Shown here in pieces: positions 39,426 to 47,431 of a stretch of DNA of 64,000 nt. The notes below the pieces were generated by a model. That model saw only the letters and a program-made list of their open reading frames with translations. It did no database searches and was not told where the DNA came from. Numbering within the stretch: the stretch's first letter is position 1; each line of letters opens with the position of its first letter. Location of the stretch: assembly GCF_014645835.1 (NCBI RefSeq), contig NZ_BMMM01000002.1:366388-430387 (forward strand), read 5' to 3'. Made by a program: the position numbers and the translations under genes. This DNA is from Streptomyces albiflavescens. GTDB taxonomy: Bacteria > Actinomycetota > Actinomycetes > Streptomycetales > Streptomycetaceae.

Positions 39426-41168
39426 TCACCTCTCGCCGCACAACTCCCGTTCCGCCTCCACCGGATCGTCCGGGAAGCGGAACGAGGTGCGCTCCCAGGA
39501 CCCGGCGACATTGCGCAGAAAGCGACCCGGCGTGAGCGGGTCCCGCGTCGCGGACCGGAGTTCGGCGAGGGCGCCGCAGCGCAGGGCGCGGCGGGCCGCG
39601 GTGACGCGCGCCGGGTCGAGCCCCGGGGGCAGAACGGCCGGATCACCTCGGTCGGCGGCGAGCCAGGTGGCGGGCAGATGCTTGTCGTGGCCCGCTCGGC
39701 CGCCGCCGACCCGCTCGGAGTGGGCGGCGAGTGGATCGGCGAGCCCGATCGAATCGAGCGCGGCACCGTTCAGCGGCACGACGGCCCCGTTCCAGCCGAG
39801 GACCGCATAACTGGCGGTCACCGACGGCGAGTCGGCAGCCATCCGGAGATGGTCGCCCCACAGCAGCGTGGGCGCGCCGGAGCGCTCGGCCTCCCGCACC
39901 TCACGCGCGTGGGCGACATGCCAGGGCGCGCCGGCGAAGGTGTGGTGGATGGGGTGGGCGTCGGCGTTACGAAGGGCGTACACGCCCCGTTCGTCCGAGA
40001 TCCCCGCCGGGCCCACCTGTCCGCCGTACGGAATCCGCAGCCACCCGGCGCACACCACGGCCCACACGCCGACCCCGACTGCCGCGAGTGCTCCCGCCCG
40101 CGTCACGGGCACGACGAAGACGGGCAGCAGCATCAGCAGCAGGCCCGGCAGCAGCATCCGGCCGTGCATGAAGTCGCCCCCGACCCTGATGACGTACAAC
40201 CAGCACAACAACCCGGCGACGACGGGCGCGAGCGCGGGGACGAGCGGGACCCCGCCGTGGGGTGCCGTGACCCGCCAGGCCCAGCGCCTGCGCGAGAACA
40301 GCAGCGCGGCGGCCACGAACAGCGCGGGCACCCACAGCAGATAGGGCCCCGAGAAGTCCCCGAGATATCCGAAGCCGCGTCCCCACAGACTCTGCCCCGC
40401 CTCCTTGGTGACGGCGGGCAGCGGCACGAGATGCCCGTAGTAGCCCGCACGGAAGATCTCGTACGCGCCCGGGAACGCCGCCGCACTCGCGACACCCGCG
40501 AGCGTGCCCCTCCGGGTGGGCCGTACCAGGAGCCACTGCGCGGCCAGGAAGACGGCGGACACCAGCCCCAGGTCGGGCCGTACGAGGGGGCCGAGGCCGA
40601 GCAGCAGCGAGGTCATGAGTGACGCGGAGCGTGTGCTGAGAGCGAGCCATGCCCCCGCGATCCAGCAAGTGGCGAGCCCCGTCTCGAGCCCCGAGGTGGC
40701 GAAGTCCCACACGGGCGGCAGTGCGAGCAGGACGAGGGAGCCGAGCGGAAGGCCCGCCCGATCGCCGTACAGACGCAGCGCCCCGATCCCGGCGAGCGCG
40801 AATCCGACCGCCGTCAGCAGCAGCCCCCCGTACACCGCGGCCGTCGCGAGGTCCGCCCCCGGCAGCCCCGCGGCCACGAGCAGCCACTGCCAGAGCGTCC
40901 CGGTGGACGACTCGACCCGCTCGCCCGCATTGAACACGGGCCCGTTCCCCGCCAGGATCTGCCGCACGGTCCGTACGTAGATATAGGCGTCGTCGGCCAT
41001 CCAGCGTCGCTGGAACCCGGCGAACGCCACCAGCAGCGCAGGCACCACCCACACCGCGGTGCGCGGCCATGCCCGCGGGGAGGTGTTCCTGCCCGGCAGC
41101 GGCTCAGGGGATGAGGAAGGCGGCGGGACCTCGCGGCGCCGTCGGGAGGGAGAGTACGTGGACGTCAT
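39426..41168 (-). CDS. AftB-like membrane glycosyltransferase (GT-C)
   Basis: The 580-residue protein has about ten membrane spans and a soluble C-terminal domain. It strongly resembles mycobacterial AftB, the decaprenyl-phospho-arabinose-dependent arabinosyltransferase: QRRWMADDAYIYVRTVRQIL with the GT-C Asp-Asp pair, then GNGPVFNAGERVESSTGT and FATSGLETGL. Streptomyces does not make mycobacterial arabinogalactan, so the acceptor here is probably another wall or surface glycan. It is divergent from the acyl-CoA ligase gene, with a 158-base shared promoter region. Confidence 0.8.
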   Translation of the reverse strand: MTSTYSPSRRRREVPPPSSSPEPLPGRNTSPRAWPRTAVWVVPALLVAFAGFQRRWMADDAYIYVRTVRQILAGNGPVFNAGERVESSTGTLWQWLLVAAGLPGADLATAAVYGGLLLTAVGFALAGIGALRLYGDRAGLPLGSLVLLALPPVWDFATSGLETGLATCWIAGAWLALSTRSASLMTSLLLGLGPLVRPDLGLVSAVFLAAQWLLVRPTRRGTLAGVASAAAFPGAYEIFRAGYYGHLVPLPAVTKEAGQSLWGRGFGYLGDFSGPYLLWVPALFVAAALLFSRRRWAWRVTAPHGGVPLVPALAPVVAGLLCWLYVIRVGGDFMHGRMLLPGLLLMLLPVFVVPVTRAGALAAVGVGVWAVVCAGWLRIPYGGQVGPAGISDERGVYALRNADAHPIHHTFAGAPWHVAHAREVREAERSGAPTLLWGDHLRMAADSPSVTASYAVLGWNGAVVPLNGAALDSIGLADPLAAHSERVGGGRAGHDKHLPATWLAADRGDPAVLPPGLDPARVTAARRALRCGALAELRSATRDPLTPGRFLRNVAGSWERTSFRFPDDPVEAERELCGER

Positions 41169-41271
41169 GATCGGCTCATCGGCTCACCGCGACCCCGGCT
41201 TGACGCAGGGGGTGGGCCGAACGGGGGGATGCCGTGCGGTCGTATCCGCTCCGTGCGACCCATTGAATTTC

Positions 41272-41289
41272 CCTTACGTCCGAGTAAGT
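41272..41289 (+). promoter_or_regulatory. Operator-like inverted repeat upstream of the acyl-CoA ligase
   Basis: CTTAC at 41273-41277 and GTAAG at 41284-41288 form an inverted repeat, and CCGAGTAAG recurs 16 bases later. TTAC/GTAA palindromes are used by several TetR-type fatty-acid regulators, so it may control the ligase at 41327. Confidence 0.4.
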
Positions 41290-41326
41290 TGACCCCCGAG
41301 TAAGAACCCTGCGACCGGGAGCCGCC

Positions 41327-43270
41327 ATGGGCGTACGCAAGGATCTGAAACGGGCCAAGCGGCGCACCGACCTGGCCGGTCGCAGCAAGGTGGAGCTGGT
41401 CAGGGATGCGGCCGGAGTGGTGCGTGAGGCCCGCACCGCCCGGCTGGCACCGTGCCCCACCACCGGCAGCACCGCCGACCTGCCCTTCACCAATGCGGCC
41501 GAGGCACCCGACACGGTCGTCCTGCGCCGCAGGGAACACGGCGTCTGGCACCCGGTGACCGCGGCCGCCTTCGCCCGCGAAGTCACCGCCACCGCCAAGG
41601 GGTTGATCGCGGCGGGACTCGAACCGGGCGGCCGGGTCGCGGTGATGTCCCGTACGCGCTACGAATGGACGGTCCTCGACTTTGCGATCTGGGCGGCCGG
41701 CGGCCAGACCGTTCCCATCTACGCGACCTCGTCCGCCGAGCAAGTGGAGTGGATCGTAAGGGACTCGGGTACGCGCTTCGTGATCGTCGAGACCGCCGAG
41801 AACGCGGACACCGTGGCCACCGGCACGGCCCGGCACCCCGAACCCCCGCGCGTCTGGCAGCTGACGCCGACATCAGCCGCTGCCGCGGCGCGGGCCGTGA
41901 TCGGTGAACTCGCCTCCCTGGGCCGGGACATCCCGGACGAGGAGGTCACCAAACGCCGGGCCGCCCTCACCCCCGACACGGTGGCGACGGTCTGCTACAC
42001 CTCCGGAACCACGGGCAAACCCAAGGGCTGCGTCCTCACCCACGGCAATCTGTACGCCGAGGCCGCCAACACGGTCGAACTGCTCCACCCCCTCTTCAAG
42101 GAGGTCACCGGCCAGATCGCCTCGACCCTCCTCTTCCTCCCGCTCGCTCACATCCTGGGCCGCTGCCTCCAGATCGCCTGCCTGATGGCCCGCATCGAGA
42201 TCGGCCACTGCCCGAGCATCAAGCCCGACGAACTCCGTCCGGCGCTCAAGGAGTTCCGCCCCACCTTCCTGGTGGGCGTCCCGTACCTCTTCGAGAAGAT
42301 CCACGACACGGGCCGCGCCACCGCCGAGAAGATCGGCCGCGGTGCCTCCTTCGACCGCGCCGATCGCATCGGCGTCCGTTTCGGAGAGGCGTACCTGAAC
42401 AAGTTCCTCGGCGTGGGAAAGGGGCCCGGGCCCGGCCTGTACGCCGCCTGGGCGCTGTACGACCTGCTGGTCTACCGCCGTATCCGCAAGGAACTCGGCG
42501 GCCGCGCCCGTTACGCCATCAGCGGTGGCTCCCCGCTCGACCGCAACCTCAACCTCTTCTTCTACGCCGCCGGAATCATCGTCTACGAGGGCTACGGACT
42601 CACCGAGACCACCGCCGCCGCCACCATCGTCCCGCCCTTGAAGCCCCGCCCCGGCACGGTCGGCCTCCCGGTCCCGGGCACGGCCGTCCGGATCGCCGAC
42701 GACGGCGAGGTCCTCATCAAGGGCGGCGTCGTCTTCGGCGCCTACTGGAACAACCCGGAGGCGACGGACGCGGTACTGCGGGACGACTGGTTCGCCACAG
42801 GCGACCTCGGCGCGCTGGACGAGGACGGCTACCTCACCATCACCGGGCGCAAGAAGGACATCCTCGTCACCTCCGGCGGCAAGAACGTCTCCCCGGCCGT
42901 CCTGGAGGACCGGCTACGCAGCCGCCCGCCGGTCGGCCAGTGCCTCGTCGTCGGCGACAACCGCCGGTTCGTCGCGGCCCTGATCACGCTCGACCCCGAT
43001 TCCGTCGCCCACTGGATCGCCGTCCGCAAACTGCCCGCGGACACCCCGCTGTCCGACGTCGTCCGCGATCCCCGGATGCGCGCCGATGTCCAGAAGGCCG
43101 TGGACTACGCCAACGAAGCGGTCTCCCGGGCCGAGTCGATCCGCGCGTTCGCCCTGGTGGCAGGCGAGTTCACCGAGGACAACGGCCTGCTCACACCCTC
43201 CCTGAAGGTGAAGCGGCATGCGGTGACGGCGGCGTACGCGGCCGAGATCGAGGCGCTGTACCGCGACTGA
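41327..43270 (+). CDS. fadD: Long-chain fatty-acid-CoA ligase
   Basis: The 647-residue protein is an AMP-forming acyl-CoA synthetase of the FadD15 type. It has the P-loop-like YTSGTTGKPKG at about 224-234, the adenylate motif GYGLTETTA, the DWFATGDLG hinge-region motif and the catalytic Lys segment PSLKVKRHAV at the C-terminus. It activates long-chain fatty acids for breakdown or lipid synthesis. It is monocistronic and ends just before a bidirectional terminator shared with rodlin 1. Confidence 0.93.
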   Translation: MGVRKDLKRAKRRTDLAGRSKVELVRDAAGVVREARTARLAPCPTTGSTADLPFTNAAEAPDTVVLRRREHGVWHPVTAAAFAREVTATAKGLIAAGLEPGGRVAVMSRTRYEWTVLDFAIWAAGGQTVPIYATSSAEQVEWIVRDSGTRFVIVETAENADTVATGTARHPEPPRVWQLTPTSAAAAARAVIGELASLGRDIPDEEVTKRRAALTPDTVATVCYTSGTTGKPKGCVLTHGNLYAEAANTVELLHPLFKEVTGQIASTLLFLPLAHILGRCLQIACLMARIEIGHCPSIKPDELRPALKEFRPTFLVGVPYLFEKIHDTGRATAEKIGRGASFDRADRIGVRFGEAYLNKFLGVGKGPGPGLYAAWALYDLLVYRRIRKELGGRARYAISGGSPLDRNLNLFFYAAGIIVYEGYGLTETTAAATIVPPLKPRPGTVGLPVPGTAVRIADDGEVLIKGGVVFGAYWNNPEATDAVLRDDWFATGDLGALDEDGYLTITGRKKDILVTSGGKNVSPAVLEDRLRSRPPVGQCLVVGDNRRFVAALITLDPDSVAHWIAVRKLPADTPLSDVVRDPRMRADVQKAVDYANEAVSRAESIRAFALVAGEFTEDNGLLTPSLKVKRHAVTAAYAAEIEALYRD

Positions 43271-43278
43271 CACGCCGA

Positions 43279-43309
43279 AGCGGGCCGCCGATCTGCTCGG
43301 CGACCCGCT
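43279..43309. terminator. Bidirectional terminator between fadD and rodlin 1
   Basis: AGCGGGCCGCCGA at 43279-43291 pairs with 43297-43309 with a single mismatch and a 5-base loop. It sits in the 54-base gap between the convergent ends of the ligase and the first rodlin. Confidence 0.75.
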
Positions 43310-43324
43310 CTCCTGGTGCGGCGA

Positions 43325-43735
43325 TCAGCTGCTGGTGGCGCCGTTGCCCGACATGACCGGGATGTTGTCCAGGATGTGCGAGAGCGCGTCGTCGCCCTTG
43401 GCCTGGGTGGAGTTCTCGGTGCACTGCTGGTTCTGCGGGGACGACAGGACCGGGACGTCCTGGACGGCGGTGACCGGCACGAGGCCGACGACCGAACCCA
43501 CGTTCGCCTTGGCCGGCAGACCGACACACGGCTTGTTCAGCGAGCCCTGCACGAGCCCGAGCTGGGGGCTCTGGTCACCGGCCGTCGCCTGGTTGCCGTA
43601 CGACTGCACGGCACCGGTCCCGTTCTCGGTGGTGACGCCGTCGTCATTGCCGATGGCAAGCGCCTGGGGCGCGGCGGCAGCCGAGACGCCGGCGAGGGAG
43701 GCGGCGATAACCGCGGTCGCCCACAGCTTCTTCAT
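43325..43735 (-). CDS. rdl: Rodlin 1
   Basis: This 136-residue secreted protein is a rodlin, part of the paired-rod (rodlet) surface layer of aerial hyphae and spores. A signal peptide ends at about AAAAPQALA. The mature part has the rodlin hallmarks [27 protein letters not shown] and [19 protein letters not shown], with two cysteines. It is followed by rodlin 2 upstream in the same direction, but each has its own promoter-like region and terminator. Its product is nearly identical to rodlin 3 over most of its length. Confidence 0.95.
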   Translation of the reverse strand: MKKLWATAVIAASLAGVSAAAAPQALAIGNDDGVTTENGTGAVQSYGNQATAGDQSPQLGLVQGSLNKPCVGLPAKANVGSVVGLVPVTAVQDVPVLSSPQNQQCTENSTQAKGDDALSHILDNIPVMSGNGATSS

Positions 43736-43783
43736 GTTCGTTCCCTTTCGGAGAGCGGACTCCGTTGCGGAGCCGCATGATGA

Positions 43784-43811
43784 TCAACAGTGCGGTGAAC
43801 GGTGCAGTTGC
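43784..43811 (-). promoter_or_regulatory. BldN-like promoter of rodlin 1
   Basis: On the minus strand GCAACT (43806-43811) is followed after exactly 16 bases by TGTTGA (43784-43789), 49 bases before the start codon. This resembles the BldN sigma-factor type CGTAAC-16-CGTTGA. The same spacing recurs at the other rodlins. Confidence 0.55.
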
Positions 43812-43895
43812 GGGGTGTGCCCCGAATGGCCCAGAGGGTTCCTCGGGCCCGGAGTTGACGAGTCGCCGCGACTGCCACCGGGGACGTGAGAGCGA

Positions 43896-43927
43896 CAGCG
43901 GGCCGCCGGGAGACCGGCGGCCCGCTG
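43896..43927 (-). terminator. Terminator of rodlin 2
   Basis: A perfect 14-bp stem CAGCGGGCCGCCGG (43896-43909) with loop GAGA and its complement at 43914-43927 lies directly downstream of the rodlin 2 stop. Confidence 0.85.
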
Positions 43928-43941
43928 GGCGCGGCGACGGA

Positions 43942-44355
43942 TCAGCTGCCGTTGGAGTTGTTGCCGGAGAACAGCGGGATGTTGTCCAGGATGTGCGAGA
44001 GCGAGTCGTCGCCCTTGGCCTGGGTGGAGTTCTCGGTGCACTGCTGGTTCTGCGGGGACGACAGGACCGGGACGTCCTGGACGGCGGTGACCGGCACGAG
44101 GCCGACGACCGAACCCACGTTGCCCTTGACCGGCAGACCGACACACGGCTTGTTCAGCGAGCCCTGGATGAGCGCCATCTGGGGGCTCATGTTGCCGTGC
44201 GTTTCCTGGTTGCCGTAGATCTGCTGGGCGTCTGTGCCCTGAGTGGTGGTGACGCCCCCGTCATTGTCGATCGCCAGCGCCTGGGGCGCGGCGGCGGCCG
44301 AAGCTCCGACGACGGAAGCGGCGATCGCCGCAGCAGCCATAACCTTCTTGATCAC
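43942..44355 (-). CDS. rdl: Rodlin 2
   Basis: The 137-residue secreted rodlin has a signal peptide ending in AAAAPQALA and the conserved [10 protein letters not shown] and [19 protein letters not shown] stretches with both cysteines. It is the most divergent of the three in the N-terminal mature part (TTTQGTDAQQIYGNQETHG) and C-terminus. The GTG at 44355 is chosen because it gives the rodlin-type VIKKVMAAAA start and has AGAAGGGA upstream; the frame continues to 44421. It is transcribed leftward and divergent from rodlin 3. Confidence 0.94.
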   Translation of the reverse strand: MIKKVMAAAAIAASVVGASAAAAPQALAIDNDGGVTTTQGTDAQQIYGNQETHGNMSPQMALIQGSLNKPCVGLPVKGNVGSVVGLVPVTAVQDVPVLSSPQNQQCTENSTQAKGDDSLSHILDNIPLFSGNNSNGS

Positions 44356-44400
44356 TTGCTGGTCCCTTCTGGAGTAACCCCGTCCACCGGAGCGCCCTGG

Positions 44401-44428
44401 ACAACTGACCCCGGCCCGCATGGTTGCT
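44401..44428 (-). promoter_or_regulatory. BldN-like promoter of rodlin 2
   Basis: On the minus strand AGCAAC (44423-44428) and AGTTGT (44401-44406) are separated by 16 bases and lie 46 bases before the GTG start. The geometry is that of rodlins 1 and 3, although the -10 is less perfect. Confidence 0.45.
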
Positions 44429-44531
44429 CCGATTCACTCCATTGGCCCACTTGAACGGCATGTTCACCAACTCCGCGTGCCAGGACTTCCACGAATTCCG
44501 GGGCCACGAACGGTCCATCCGGGTGAAGCCG

Positions 44532-44559
44532 CGAAACCATTCACGCCGTCGCCGGTTGA
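44532..44559 (+). promoter_or_regulatory. BldN-like promoter of rodlin 3
   Basis: CGAAAC (44532-44537) and GGTTGA (44554-44559) are separated by 16 bases and end 47 bases before the ATG at 44606. This matches the BldN-type pattern and the spacing seen at rodlins 1 and 2. Confidence 0.55.
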
Positions 44560-44605
44560 TGGGGGAGCAGAAATATGCGTCTCTGCCATGAAAGGACCCG
44601 GAGAA

Positions 44606-45019
44606 ATGTTCAAGAAGGCAATGGCCGCGGCGGCGGTCGCGGCTTCCGTCGTTGGAGTCTCAGCGGCGGCTGCCCCGCAGGCGCTTGCCATCGGCAATGA
44701 CGACGGCGTCACCACCAACAACGGGACCGGTGCCGTGCAGTCGTACGGCAACCAGGCGACGGCCGGTGACCAGAGCCCCCAGCTCGGGCTCGTGCAGGGC
44801 TCGCTGAACAAGCCGTGTGTCGGCCTGCCGGCCAAGGCGAACGTGGGTTCGGTCGTCGGCCTCGTGCCGATCACCGCCGTCCAGGACGTCCCGGTCCTGT
44901 CGTCCCCGCAGAACCAGCAGTGCACCGAGAACTCCACCCAGGCCAAGGGCGACGACGCGCTCTCGCACGTCGTGGACAACATCCCGGTCATGTCGGGCAA
45001 CAGCTCCAGCGGGAGCTGA
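44606..45019 (+). CDS. rdl: Rodlin 3
   Basis: The 137-residue secreted rodlin starts [14 protein letters not shown], with a signal peptide ending in AAAAPQALA and mature [25 protein letters not shown] and QNQQCTEN. The start at 44606 follows AAAGGA nine bases upstream; the frame is open from 44420 but that part has no rodlin counterpart. It is divergent from rodlin 2 and upstream of the chaplins. Its mature part differs from rodlin 1 at only a few positions, suggesting recent duplication or gene conversion. Confidence 0.95.
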   Translation: MFKKAMAAAAVAASVVGVSAAAAPQALAIGNDDGVTTNNGTGAVQSYGNQATAGDQSPQLGLVQGSLNKPCVGLPAKANVGSVVGLVPITAVQDVPVLSSPQNQQCTENSTQAKGDDALSHVVDNIPVMSGNSSSGS

Positions 45020-45279
45020 TCCAAGGCCCCGAAGTGGCCTGGCGAACCGCCGAGTTGTCGTGCGGGAAGCCACTTCCGCAAGAAGCGTTTCTGCTTCTCT
45101 GGGGCCATCGTGTCAATTCGGCGCGGTGCGTTCGAGTGAATTACCCGGCGCGATACTTTCCCGAGTTTCTCCGGGCGTCTGTCCCTCGTTACAGCCTGCA
45201 GGTCATGGTGCGAGCCGTCCATGCTGTGCTCGCTCGGTTTCGGCCGTCAATGGGGCATGACCGCGAGAAGGGAAAGTAT
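45020..45279. other. Gap between rodlin 3 and chaplin, with a weak hairpin
   Basis: GAAGTGGC (45031-45038) can pair with GCCACTTC (45069-45076) after the rodlin gene and may act as a weak terminator. The remaining stretch should hold the chaplin promoter, but I found no clear match to the rodlin promoter pattern. Confidence 0.4.
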
Positions 45280-45513
45280 GTGAAGCACAAGAAGAGCTTT
45301 GCCGTCGTCGCCGGCATGATCACTGCCCTGGGGATGGCCGCCCCGGCTTTCGCCGACACCGGCGCCGTGGGCGGCGCCGCCGAATCCCCGGGTGTCCTCT
45401 CGGGCAATGTGATCCAGGTTCCCGTGCACGTTCCCATCAACGTGTGCGGCGACACGGTCGACGTCATCGGACTGCTGAACCCGTCGCTCGCCAGCGGCTG
45501 CAGCAACGACTGA
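45280..45513 (+). CDS. chp: Short chaplin A
   Basis: The 77-residue product is a short chaplin: a signal peptide ending in APAFA, then one chaplin domain (SPGVLSGNVIQVPVHVPINVCGDTVDVIGLLNP) with its two cysteines. Short chaplins self-assemble into amyloid fibres that make aerial hyphae hydrophobic. The GTG at 45280 is preferred because GAGAAGGGAAA precedes it and it gives the usual KHKKSF-type start. The upstream frame is not chaplin-like. Confidence 0.94.
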   Translation: MKHKKSFAVVAGMITALGMAAPAFADTGAVGGAAESPGVLSGNVIQVPVHVPINVCGDTVDVIGLLNPSLASGCSND

Positions 45514-45619
45514 CGCGACGGCACATCGGCCGCTCCGACTGTGTCACGGCCGACCTTGGACCTTAACTTCGGTTCCAGGGCCGGCTCTCCTCACTTCTTC
45601 ACGTAGGAAGACAACGAGA

Positions 45620-46588
45620 TTGCGACAGACCCTGAGTAGGGGAATGGTCGTGGCCGCGGCCGCGACGAGCATCATGTCCCTGTACGGCACCCCCGCCCTC
45701 GCGGACGCGAACGCGAACGGAGGCGCAGCGGACTCGCCCGGCCTCGCGTCGGGCAACAACCTCCAGGTACCGGTGCACGTCCCGGTGAACGCCTGTGGCA
45801 ACACCGTGGACGTCATCGCCGTGCTCAACCCGGCGTTCGGCAGCTCCTGCGCCAACGGCTCGGGTTCGCAAGGATCGTCCGGTGCGTCGAACCCCTCCTC
45901 CGACGACGGTTCCTCCGGTGCCTCGGCGTACGGCGAGGCACACGATTCGCCCGGATTCCTGTCGGGCAACGATGCCCAGGTGCCGGTGGACGTTCCGATC
46001 AATGCCTGCGGCAACACCGTGGACGTGATCGCCGGGCTCAACCCCGTCTTCGGCAACAAGTGCGAGAACGGCTACGGAGGCTACGGGGACCCGCTCACTA
46101 CGCCTCCCACGACGCCGCCGACGACGCCGCCCAAGACGACGCCGACGACGCCTCCTAAGACGACGCCTCCCAAGACGACGCCGACTACGCCTCCCACTAC
46201 GCCGCCGACGACGCCTCCCAAGACGACGCCGCCGACGACGCCTGGCTACGGGGACACCCCGCCCACGACGACGCCGACGACGCCTCCCAAGACGACGCCG
46301 CCGACGACGCCTGGCTACGGGGACACCCCGCCCACTACGCCGCCGACGACGCCTCCCAAGACGACGCCGCCGACGACGCCTGGCTACGGGGACACCCCGC
46401 CCACTACGCCTCCCACCACCCCATCCACCACTCCGCCGACGACCCCGCCGTCCTCTCCTTATGGGACTCCGCCCACGCTGGCCGACACCGGCAGTGAGGG
46501 CCTGCTCGCGGCATCGGCCGCCAGCGCCGCCCTGTTGGCGGGCGGAGCCATCCTGTACCGACGGAGCCGAGCCGCCTCCCGCCGGTAG
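45620..46588 (+). CDS. chp: Long, sortase-anchored chaplin with two chaplin domains
   Basis: The 322-residue protein starts at a TTG (45620) preceded by AGGAAG. A signal peptide ending in TPALA is followed by two chaplin domains (about 35-75 and 98-140), each with two cysteines. A long Thr/Pro-rich stalk follows, containing GYGDTPPTT repeats encoded by three 69-bp DNA repeats. It ends LADTG, a hydrophobic span and an Arg-rich tail, the class E sortase signal. It should be covalently anchored to the wall and nucleate short chaplins. No sortase gene is in this window. Confidence 0.94.
   Translation: MRQTLSRGMVVAAAATSIMSLYGTPALADANANGGAADSPGLASGNNLQVPVHVPVNACGNTVDVIAVLNPAFGSSCANGSGSQGSSGASNPSSDDGSSGASAYGEAHDSPGFLSGNDAQVPVDVPINACGNTVDVIAGLNPVFGNKCENGYGGYGDPLTTPPTTPPTTPPKTTPTTPPKTTPPKTTPTTPPTTPPTTPPKTTPPTTPGYGDTPPTTTPTTPPKTTPPTTPGYGDTPPTTPPTTPPKTTPPTTPGYGDTPPTTPPTTPSTTPPTTPPSSPYGTPPTLADTGSEGLLAASAASAALLAGGAILYRRSRAASRR
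46211..46417 (+). repeat. Three 69-bp tandem repeats in the chaplin stalk
   Basis: Copies start at 46211, 46280 and 46349, each beginning ACGCCTCCCAAGACGACGCC and including GGCTACGGGGACACC. They encode a 23-residue Thr/Pro unit with GYGDTPP. Flanking sequence has shorter ACGCC-type repeats. Copy number is likely to vary between strains. Confidence 0.85.
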
Positions 46589-46599
46589 TACTCCGCTCT

Positions 46600-46631
46600 G
46601 GGTGCCGGACGCCTCGCCGCGCCCGGCACCC
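46600..46631 (+). terminator. Terminator after the long chaplin
   Basis: GGGTGCCGG (46600-46608) pairs with CCGGCACCC (46623-46631) around a 14-base loop, 11 bases after the stop codon. Confidence 0.75.
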
Positions 46632-46904
46632 AAGCCATGTCCGGGGCCGCAGGCCGGCGTCCGCGCCGCTGCCGAGCCCCAGGTCGTCCCCCGCGCCGCT
46701 GCCGAGCCGAGGGCGCCGGGATCCGCCCGCCCCGGCCCCGATCGCAGCCGTCGCCGTACATCTCGTACGAGCGTTTCCGCCGTGACGAAGGCGCTGTGCA
46801 CGAAGTGCATGGCCGGGCCGAAGCCGGAGGCCGTCACCAGGCCTGCCATGAAGTGGCCCGGCACCGAGGACTCGAAGTCCCGGCCCGGCCACGGATGAGC
46901 CGTC

Positions 46905-47265
46905 GGCCATCGCCACGAGGTCGCCGCGCAGCAGATATCAGGGGTGAGTTCCTCCTGTATTCGGCCGACCGCGACGGCGCTCGAGTCATCCATCGGGACC
47001 AGCGCGGACGGGATACACGGGCGGCCACTCGGCGCAATACGGCCACGCTTTCCGCGGCGGGGTAACCGGGTGGTGGCGGGGAACGCATCGCACGGACAAA
47101 ACGCCATCTGCGTACGGGACTTCCTGTGGATTCCGCGAAGCCATGCACATCCACTCCCGCTCTGCCGAGTGAGCGTACGACTCCCGGCGTTCCTTGCTGA
47201 AAGGGAATCCGGTCGATCCGCAGGAGAACGGCGGGGACGCGGGTGTCGAGAACCGGAACGGGCAT
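46905..47265 (-). pseudogene. Frameshifted, truncated ATP-grasp (carboxylate-amine ligase-like) gene
   Basis: From an ATG at 47265 with GAAGGAA upstream, the minus strand encodes VPAVLLRIDRIPFQQGTPG and VVRSLGRAGVDVHGF, then VLRRVAARVSRP. This is the N-terminus of ATP-grasp proteins common in Streptomyces polysaccharide clusters. The homology continues as LVPMDDSSAVAVGRIQEELTP only after a frame change near 47003, and as YLLRG only after another near 46938; each fits a single-base loss. No ATP-binding core follows. About 110 codons remain of a family usually several times longer. Confidence 0.72.
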
Positions 47266-47431
47266 TTCCTTCGGATCGGTCACCCGTGCGAGTGATCGCC
47301 GAGGTCGAGGGTGAAGCCTTGGTCGGCGGAGCGGTATTTCATATGACTGGGTGTCATTTATCGGAATGCGCGTCGGAGCGTCGAGAAAGACGGTGCCAAG
47401 ACGGGGCATCGAAGTGGAGAGAGGAGCAGGC
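47266..47431. other. Gap upstream of the GH26-like gene
   Basis: Together with 46632-46904 this belongs to a stretch of over 800 bases with no intact gene. It should carry the GH26-like promoter. GAGAGGAG (47419-47426) is the ribosome binding site. No strong operator is visible. Confidence 0.4.

Noticed and set aside
45599..47107. Large leftward open frame of about 500 codons, extremely Arg-rich
   Set aside because: It is antisense to the long chaplin. The Arg and Gly runs mirror the chaplin's ACGCC repeats. Only its first part overlaps the ATP-grasp relic, in a shifted frame.
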